Positions 1-4,517 of a stretch of DNA of 10,923 nucleotides are shown here, one piece after another. The position numbers and the translations under genes are program-made. The stretch's first letter is position 1, and the number at the start of each line of letters is the position of its first letter. This DNA is from Marinosulfonomonas sp. (GTDB lineage Bacteria; Pseudomonadota; Alphaproteobacteria; Rhodobacterales; Rhodobacteraceae), in contig JALSJL010000421.1 in NCBI GenBank assembly GCA_026989405.1, positions 1 to 10,923 on the forward strand. The letters are read 5' to 3'. The notes under the pieces are model-generated. The model was given only the letters and a program-made list of their open reading frames with translations. It had not been told where the DNA came from and ran no database searches.

Positions 1-788
1 TAGTTTGGCGAATTGATCGGCGTGTACATGACGCCGGCCAGCCCGGCCACCGCAGCTGCGATGGCAAACATGATGGTGAACCGCTTGTCGATGTTGATCC
101 CCAGCAGCCCCACGGTTTCGCGGTCGGCCATGCCCGCGCGCACGACCATGCCGAATGTGGTGAACCGCAGGAATGAAAAGATGCCGGCAATGATCAGCAA
201 CGCGAAGGCGAAATAGACCATGCGCCAGTAGGGATAGATGATGACGTTCGGGTCAAAGCCAAGCACCACGCCAAAGTCGAATGAGCCGGCGAACTGCGGC
301 GGCGCTGGCGTCGGGATCGGATTGGCGCCGAAGAAATACTTGACGATTTCCTGGAGCACGATGGCAAGCCCGAATGTCACCAGGATCTGGTCGGCATGGG
401 GGCGTTTGTAAAAATGCTTGATCAGCCCGCGCTCCATGACGAAGCCGACAAGGATCATGATCGGGATCGAAAACAGGATCGCCAGCGGAACCGACCAGTC
501 AATGATGGCCTGGCCAATCTCGGGTCCGAACCACTTTTCCGCATAGGGGGTTGCGACTTTCAGCGGGTTGCCCAGAAAGTCCTTTTGCGTCTCGTCGATG
601 GTAATAAAGCTCAGCGACAGGATCTTGCGCAGCGTGACCGCGCAGAACGCGCCGATCATGAACAGCGTCCCATGGGCAAAATTGACGACCCCCAGCGTGC
701 CGAAGATCAGCGTCAGGCCCAGGGCAATCAGCGCATAGGCCGACCCCTTGTCCAGCCCGTTCAGTATCTGCAGAATGATGACGTCCAT
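1..788 (-). CDS. LivH-type ABC transporter permease, branched-chain amino acid (HAAT) family; 3' end beyond window
   Basis: Inner-membrane permease of a HAAT-family ABC importer. The frame is open from an ATG at 788 to the left edge (262 codons) with no stop, so the C-terminus is missing. The N-terminus reads MDVIILQILNGLDKGSAYAL and continues with LIFGTLGVVNFAHG, a hallmark of LivH proteins. Several hydrophobic segments follow (about residues 14-35, 98-118, 135-153, 188-207 and 238-256). Residues 216-237 carry RAGMADRETVGLLGI, the cytoplasmic loop that couples to the ATPase. A soluble stretch at about residues 55-97 lengthens the first loop compared with E. coli LivH. A modest GGGG ribosome site precedes the ATG. 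The gene lies 77 bp downstream of the substrate-binding protein gene on the same strand, and livM/livG/livF-type partners would be expected further left. The family is certain; the substrate cannot be read from the sequence. Confidence 0.93.
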   Translation of the reverse strand, partial: MDVIILQILNGLDKGSAYALIALGLTLIFGTLGVVNFAHGTLFMIGAFCAVTLRKILSLSFITIDETQKDFLGNPLKVATPYAEKWFGPEIGQAIIDWSVPLAILFSIPIMILVGFVMERGLIKHFYKRPHADQILVTFGLAIVLQEIVKYFFGANPIPTPAPPQFAGSFDFGVVLGFDPNVIIYPYWRMVYFAFALLIIAGIFSFLRFTTFGMVVRAGMADRETVGLLGINIDKRFTIMFAIAAAVAGLAGVMYTPINSPN

Positions 789-825
789 TGTCCCCAACCC
801 TGTCGGTTTGTTTTCCTGCTCAGTC

Positions 826-855
826 GACGGCCAGCCGCAAATGCGACCGGCCGTC
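826..855 (-). promoter_or_regulatory. Intergenic stem-loop between binding-protein and permease genes
   Basis: GACGGCC (826-832) and GGCCGTC (849-855) form a perfect 7-bp stem. Inside it CGCA (836-839) pairs with TGCG (842-845) around an AA turn, giving a long hairpin with a small internal loop. It lies just after the stop codon of the binding-protein gene, and on the minus-strand transcript no U-run follows it. A 3'-end stabiliser or partial attenuator that keeps binding-protein mRNA above permease mRNA fits better than a full terminator. That role is inferred. Confidence 0.5.
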
Positions 856-865
856 TTTGCTGTGC

Positions 866-2221
866 TCAGGCGCCGGGGTTACATTCACCCAGCGTGCCAC
901 CGGCAAACATCGGGTGGTCGGGCGCATACTCGACCTGCGCGCGCGGCGTCAGCTCGACGATGTTGAGGATGTCGAACTGGTTGGTCGGGCTGTCGTTGCC
1001 CTTCATGACCAGCACGTCCTTGAAGCACTGGTGATCGGCTGCACGATACAGCGTCTGGCCATTGCCCATACCGTCGAACTCGAAGCCTTCGAGGGCTTCG
1101 ACCACGGCGCAGGGGTTGAACGAACCCGCTCGCGCGGCGGCATCTGCATAAAGCAGCGTCTGCACATAGCAGGTGTGCGCCGAATTGGACGGCGGACGGC
1201 CATATTTTTCGCCGAACGACTTCACAAAGGCCTTGGTGCCCGGGTTGTCGAGCTGCCAGTTCCAGTTCATCGAGCCGTAGACGCCCTGAATGGCCGTGCC
1301 GGCCCCTTCGGCCATCAGTTCGGAATAGAGCGGCACGACGATCTCGAAGTTCTTGCCGTTTACCTGCTTGTCGCGCAGGCCGAACTGAACCGCCTGGGTG
1401 ATCGAGTTGATCATGTCGCGGCCGTAGTGGTTGAGCACCAGCACGTCGGCGCCCGAGTTCAGAACCGGCGTGATGTAGGACGAGAAGTCGCCCGCGCCGA
1501 CCGGGGTGCGCACTGTTTTCACGGTGTTCCAGCCCACGGCTTCGGTGGCGGCCTTGATCGACTCTTCCTGGGTCCAGCCCCAGGTGTAGTCGGCCGTCAG
1601 GTGATAGGCCTTGCGGTCCGTGCCGTAGGCCTTGGCCAGCACCGGCGCCAGTGCGGCGCCCGACATGTAGGCGTTGAAGAAGTGGCGGAAGCCATTGGCC
1701 TTCTTGTCCTTGCCGGTGGTGTCGTTGGAATGCGTCAGGCCGGCCATGAAGATGATGCCCGCCTCTTGGCAGAGGCCCTGAACCGCGATGGCCACGCCCG
1801 AGGACGAGCCGCCGTTGATCATCACCACGCCGTCCTTTTCGATCATCGATTTGGCCGCTGCGCGTGCCGCATCCGATTTGGTCTGGGTGTCGCCGGTCAC
1901 ATATTCGACCTTCTTTCCCAGAACCCCGGTGCCGTCGAGCGAGTTGGCGAAGGTGTTCAGCATCCCGCCGTCACCGCCGCCGTTGATGTGCTCGACAGCC
2001 AGTTGCTGGGCGCGCAGCTCATCGGCACCTTCGTCGGCATAGGGGCCCGATTGCGGCACGTTGAAGCCGAATGTCACCGTATCGCCGGTGGGCGCGTTGC
2101 GATAGCCGGAATGGGCGGCGGCCCACACGGAGCCGGTGAAAATCGTCGGTGTCGCCAGACCTGCGCCTGCGATTGCACCGGTTCTCAGCAGACCCCGGCG
2201 CGTGAATTTAGAATTGGACAT
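866..2221 (-). CDS. HAAT-family ABC transporter substrate-binding protein, Tat-exported
   Basis: Periplasmic solute-binding protein of 451 aa (Peripla_BP_6/LivJ type), longer than the classical ~370 aa LivJ. The N-terminus has a twin-arginine signal, TRRGLL at residues 7-12, then a hydrophobic stretch and a likely signal-peptidase site near VWAAA (residues 32-36). The mature part starts with a strand reading VTFGFNVPQSGPYADEG, the usual first strand and ligand loop of this fold, and later contains VMINGGSSSGVAIA, typical of the second sub-domain. Two Cys near the C-terminus (in FNPCAVVE and DHQCFKD) could form a disulfide; Tat export would permit folding before transport. The ATG at 2221 has a strong GGGAGG ribosome site 6 nt upstream. 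It is the first gene of a minus-strand transporter operon and is divergent from the XRE regulator. The substrate is unknown; amino acids, short amides, urea-like compounds and small carboxylates are all possible. Confidence 0.92.
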   Translation of the reverse strand: MSNSKFTRRGLLRTGAIAGAGLATPTIFTGSVWAAAHSGYRNAPTGDTVTFGFNVPQSGPYADEGADELRAQQLAVEHINGGGDGGMLNTFANSLDGTGVLGKKVEYVTGDTQTKSDAARAAAKSMIEKDGVVMINGGSSSGVAIAVQGLCQEAGIIFMAGLTHSNDTTGKDKKANGFRHFFNAYMSGAALAPVLAKAYGTDRKAYHLTADYTWGWTQEESIKAATEAVGWNTVKTVRTPVGAGDFSSYITPVLNSGADVLVLNHYGRDMINSITQAVQFGLRDKQVNGKNFEIVVPLYSELMAEGAGTAIQGVYGSMNWNWQLDNPGTKAFVKSFGEKYGRPPSNSAHTCYVQTLLYADAAARAGSFNPCAVVEALEGFEFDGMGNGQTLYRAADHQCFKDVLVMKGNDSPTNQFDILNIVELTPRAQVEYAPDHPMFAGGTLGECNPGA

Positions 2222-2284
2222 TGGTATCCTCCCGTTTCGATAATTGCGCGGCCGCCACCGTCGTTCTGGCGGGCCACCAGCCTT

Positions 2285-2292
2285 TTTACAAA
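2285..2292. promoter_or_regulatory. Candidate ScfR-type operator element TTTACAAA
   Basis: TTTACAAA differs by one base from TTTGCAAA, the half-site I recall for the related acyl-CoA regulator PccR of Rhodobacter sphaeroides (two copies 4 bp apart). The wider arm TTTTTACAAA (2283-2292) is the exact reverse complement of 2356-2365. It lies 63 bp upstream of the binding-protein start, near where that promoter should be. No binding has been shown. Confidence 0.35.
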
Positions 2293-2326
2293 GCTGTCGT
2301 GATTTTGGGAGCAGTCTGAAAAATTC

Positions 2327-2375
2327 TCAACAAGTCCGGCAATTCAAAGGATTTGTTTGTAAAAATATCAACAAG
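2327..2375. repeat. Two direct copies of TCAACAAG, 41 bp apart
   Basis: TCAACAAG occurs at 2327-2334 and again at 2368-2375, each preceded by an A/T-rich run. The 41-bp spacing is close to four helical turns. The copies sit between and beside the TTTGTAAA-like elements of the divergent control region. They may be binding sites of a second factor or simply low-complexity sequence; 8-bp words recur by chance at a modest rate in AT-rich DNA. Confidence 0.25.
2356..2363. promoter_or_regulatory. Candidate ScfR-type operator element TTTGTAAA
   Basis: TTTGTAAA is one base from TTTGCAAA. With two flanking A residues it forms the right arm of a perfect 10-bp inverted repeat with 2283-2292. It lies 82 bp upstream of the XRE regulator start, in the most AT-rich part of the divergent region, and 32 bp (about three helical turns) from the third element at 2388. 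A role in autoregulation and in control of the transporter is inferred. Confidence 0.4.
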
Positions 2376-2387
2376 AGTTTAGTCTTT

Positions 2388-2395
2388 CTTGTAAA
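2388..2395. promoter_or_regulatory. Candidate ScfR-type operator element CTTGTAAA
   Basis: CTTGTAAA matches the element at 2356-2363 in 7 of 8 bases, in the same orientation and exactly 32 bp downstream, hence on the same DNA face. It is also the right part of an inverted repeat, ACAAGA (2371-2376) with TCTTGT (2387-2392). It lies about 50 bp upstream of the XRE start, a position where a bound repressor could block RNA polymerase. Confidence 0.35.
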
Positions 2396-2444
2396 TAAGA
2401 TTTCACACATGCAGTGAAGTCGTTGGAAAACCGAGTGAATTTAC

Positions 2445-3815
2445 ATGGGCAAGCGCGACCTGACAGGCAGCCGGATACGGGCGCGGCGGCTTGATTGCGG
2501 CATCGGCCAGGCTACCCTGGCCCGCAGGGTCGGAATTTCGCCGGCCTACCTCAGCCTGATCGAGCACAACCGTCGCTCGATCGGTGGGAAACTGCTGCTC
2601 GATATCGCGACGGGGCTCGGGGTTGAACCGGTGACGCTCAGCCCCGGGGCGGACATGCTGAAGGTCGACGCCCTGAACGAGGCGGCGGCGGGGTTTCCCG
2701 AGGCCGCGGCCGGGCCCGACGATACCGCGCAGTTTGTCGGGCGCTTTCCGGGCTGGGCCGACCTTGTGGTGCGCCAGCACGGCCAGATCCGGTCGCTGTC
2801 GCGGCTGGTCGAGACCCTGAGCGATCGGCTGGCGCACGACCCGCAGTTTGCGGCCTCAATGCACGAGGTTCTGTCGGTGGTGACGGCAATCCGTTCGGCT
2901 GCGGGCATTCTGACATCGGATGTGGACATAGAACCCGAATGGCAGGCCCGGTTCCGGCGCAATCTTTACGAAGACTCGCGACGCCTGGCTCAGGGCATGG
3001 ATGCGCTTGTCGAGATGCTCGACACCGGCGGTGATCTGACGGGCGGGTCGCAATCGCTGCTGCCGGCTGAAGAGCTGGAGCGCTGGTTGAGCGAAAAGGG
3101 GTTTCACATCCCCGAGCTTGAAGGCCCTCAGGCCATGTCTGCCGACGAGCTTCTGGAACAGACGCCGCAGCTGCAGCGCACACCCGCGTTGCGGGCCTTT
3201 TCGCGGGCCTATCTGCAGAGGTATCGTCGGGATGCGGGCCGGGTGCCGATGAATGGCCTGATGCGGGCGATGGCGCAAGAAACCCCGGACCCACAGGCCA
3301 TTGCCGCAGAGCTCGGCTGCGATCTGGCCTGCGTGCTGCGCCGAATTGCCTGCATGCCGGCCGAAAGCGGCATCGGGCCGGTCGGGATCGTGCTTTGCGA
3401 TGCCTCGGGCACTCTGGTGTTTCGCAAGCCGGTCGACGGGTTTTCCATCCCGAGGTTTGGCGCGGCCTGCCCGATCTGGCCACTTTTCCAGGCTCTGAGC
3501 CGGCCCATGGCCCCGCTGGTGCAACGGCTTGATCCGGCTGGCCCGCGCCTCGACAGATTTGTTGCCGTGGCCATCTCTCAGCCGACGGGCGGCACATCGC
3601 TGCGCCAGCCGCAGACGTTCGAAGCCACCATGTTGCTGGTTGCCGACGATCCGCACTCGGGGTTTTCGCGCGCCATGTTTTCCGCTGCGGCCGACCCGCT
3701 GAAGGTCGGGTCGGGTTGCCGGGTCTGTTCGGTCCAGGATTGCGTGGCCCGGCGTGAGCCGTCGATCCTGCCGGGGGCCGGTGGCGACGAGCGGGGCGCC
3801 GGCCACATCCTTTGA
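2445..3815 (+). CDS. XRE-family regulator with ScfR/PccR-like short-chain acyl-CoA-sensing C-terminus
   Basis: Cytoplasmic DNA-binding regulator, 456 aa. Residues 8-65 form an XRE helix-turn-helix (IGQATLARRVGISPAYLSLIEHNRR). Residues 125-193 form a helical segment that aligns without gaps to a histidine-kinase DHp hairpin (HE at 140-141, TAIR 147-150, RL 180-181). Residues 205-300 correspond to the middle region that is ImmA/IrrE-like in relatives, but no HExxH zinc motif is present. Residues 300-440 match the ScfR C-terminal region (DUF2083): GFSIPRFGAACPIW at 332-345 and a Cys cluster GCRVCSVQDC with C425, C428 and C433. Relatives (PccR, RamB) switch short-chain acyl-CoA or acetate genes. 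The gene is divergent from the ABC transporter and immediately precedes the two-component operon. The ATG at 2445 lacks a strong ribosome site (GAGTGAATTTAC precedes it). The family is well supported; the ligand and regulon are inferred. Confidence 0.85.
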   Translation: MGKRDLTGSRIRARRLDCGIGQATLARRVGISPAYLSLIEHNRRSIGGKLLLDIATGLGVEPVTLSPGADMLKVDALNEAAAGFPEAAAGPDDTAQFVGRFPGWADLVVRQHGQIRSLSRLVETLSDRLAHDPQFAASMHEVLSVVTAIRSAAGILTSDVDIEPEWQARFRRNLYEDSRRLAQGMDALVEMLDTGGDLTGGSQSLLPAEELERWLSEKGFHIPELEGPQAMSADELLEQTPQLQRTPALRAFSRAYLQRYRRDAGRVPMNGLMRAMAQETPDPQAIAAELGCDLACVLRRIACMPAESGIGPVGIVLCDASGTLVFRKPVDGFSIPRFGAACPIWPLFQALSRPMAPLVQRLDPAGPRLDRFVAVAISQPTGGTSLRQPQTFEATMLLVADDPHSGFSRAMFSAAADPLKVGSGCRVCSVQDCVARREPSILPGAGGDERGAGHIL

Positions 3816-3840
3816 CAGGCTGCGTATTAACGGCAATAGT
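3812..3840 (+). promoter_or_regulatory. Sigma-70-like promoter for the response regulator/kinase operon
   Basis: A perfect -35 hexamer TTGACA (3812-3817) overlaps the TGA stop of the XRE gene. After a 17-bp spacer comes AATAGT (3835-3840), 4 of 6 matches to the -10 consensus. Transcription would start near 3847, leaving a leader of about 33 nt before the ATG at 3880. This is the best-formed promoter in the window and suggests the operon can be expressed independently of the XRE gene. Confidence 0.55.
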
Positions 3841-3845
3841 TGCCG
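3831..3845. promoter_or_regulatory. Palindromic operator candidate on the -10 region
   Basis: CGGCAA (3831-3836) and TTGCCG (3840-3845) form a perfect 6-bp inverted repeat around TAG. It covers the proposed -10 hexamer, so a protein bound here would block transcription. Because it ends about where transcription would begin, an RNA hairpin role is less likely. There is no U-run, so it is not a terminator. Confidence 0.4.
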
Positions 3846-3879
3846 GTGTGATCTGCATCTTTCGGGGGACGGCGCGGCC

Positions 3880-4248
3880 ATGGACAATCGGATCCTCCTG
3901 ATCGAGGATGAGCCAAACATTTCCGAGGCGATCCGCTTTATCCTGCAGCGGGACGGCTATCTGGTCGACATGCACTCGGACGGGGCCACAGCGCTTGCGG
4001 CGGTGGCGCAAAAGCACCCCGGCATGGTCATTCTGGATGTCATGCTGCCCAACCGTTCGGGGTTCGACATTCTGCGCGACCTGCGCGCGAACGACGCAAC
4101 CGCCGGCCTGCCGGTCCTGATACTGACCGCCCGTGGTCAGGACAAGGACCGCGACCTTGCCATGCGGCTCGGGGCCAGCCGGTTCATTACCAAACCGTTT
4201 TCCAATGCCGATGTGCTGACGGCCGTCCGCGAGCTGATCGCACCGTGA
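3880..4248 (+). CDS. Single-domain response regulator (CheY-like receiver)
   Basis: A 122-aa receiver with no output domain. The acidic pocket is E9/D10, the phospho-accepting Asp is D53 (VILDVMLP), the switch Thr is T83 (LILTA) and the conserved Lys is K105 (ITKPF), so it should be phosphorylatable. The ATG at 3880 is chosen because the protein then begins directly at the first strand (MDNRILLIEDEP) and a GGGGGA ribosome site lies about 10 nt upstream. An in-frame ATG at 3754 would add 42 residues unlike any receiver and overlap the XRE gene. The stop overlaps the next start by 4 bp (GTGA), indicating translational coupling. Its cognate kinase is very probably the SLC5-fused kinase two genes on. 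With no DNA-binding domain of its own, it must act through a partner protein. Confidence 0.93.
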   Translation: MDNRILLIEDEPNISEAIRFILQRDGYLVDMHSDGATALAAVAQKHPGMVILDVMLPNRSGFDILRDLRANDATAGLPVLILTARGQDKDRDLAMRLGASRFITKPFSNADVLTAVRELIAP

Positions 4249-4517
4249 GCCGCCGATCGCCCATTTTTCTGGCGCGCACCGGCTACCGCCTGCGTCGCCT
4301 GATGGACGCGGCCCGCATTCTGCCGGCGGCAGGTGCGTTCTTGTTCATGCTGCCGCTGTTGTGGGGCGGCGGGGCCACGCGAAACGGGATCATTTTCGTG
4401 TTTGGTGTCTGGTTCGGCCTGATCGTGGTTGCGGCCCTGATCGCTGTGCCGCTTGGGGGGCAGTTGCGCTCAACCGGCGATGAGGATGGGCAGGGGGGCG
4501 AGGATGGTCCCGTTTAA
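4245..4517 (+). CDS. Small two-helix membrane protein, probable accessory subunit of the symporter-kinase
   Basis: A 90-aa protein starting with GTG at 4245, inside the GTGA overlap with the response regulator stop. It has an Arg-rich N-terminus (MSRRSP...RTGYRLRRLMD), two hydrophobic segments at about residues 24-40 and 47-70, and a short acidic C-terminal tail. The positive-inside rule suggests both ends are cytoplasmic. It overlaps the kinase gene by 14 bp. I do not recognise it as a named family. Small two-helix proteins accompany several sodium:solute symporters (YjcH/DUF485 with ActP, DUF4212 proteins), and a small ORF (cbrX) is translationally coupled ahead of cbrA in Pseudomonas. By position it is a likely partner of the kinase's transporter domain. 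The gene is convincing from its double overlap; the function is inferred. Confidence 0.75.
   Translation: MSRRSPIFLARTGYRLRRLMDAARILPAAGAFLFMLPLLWGGGATRNGIIFVFGVWFGLIVVAALIAVPLGGQLRSTGDEDGQGGEDGPV
4492..4499 (+). promoter_or_regulatory. Ribosome binding site fixing the kinase start
   Basis: The purine run AGGGGGGC lies 4-5 nt upstream of the ATG at 4504 and within the coding sequence of the preceding small gene. It favours this start over an in-frame ATG at 4453, which would add 17 polar residues before the first membrane helix. Confidence 0.6.

Noticed and set aside
788..2302. 504-codon open frame on the plus strand across the binding-protein gene
   Set aside because: It is antisense to a clearly recognised Tat-exported binding protein; its translation is His/Arg/Gly-rich and matches no family, as expected for a shadow frame in high-GC DNA.
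3754..3879. Upstream in-frame start for the response regulator
   Set aside because: It would add 42 residues unlike any receiver domain, overlap the XRE gene and bypass the promoter at 3812-3840.
2638..4017. Long minus-strand open frames opposite the XRE regulator (also 2856-3920)
   Set aside because: Both are antisense to a protein with recognisable HTH and ScfR motifs; the translations are Arg/Pro-rich without domains.
4453..4503. Upstream in-frame ATG for the histidine kinase
   Set aside because: The extension is polar, lies ahead of the first membrane helix, and the strong purine-rich ribosome site fits the ATG at 4504.
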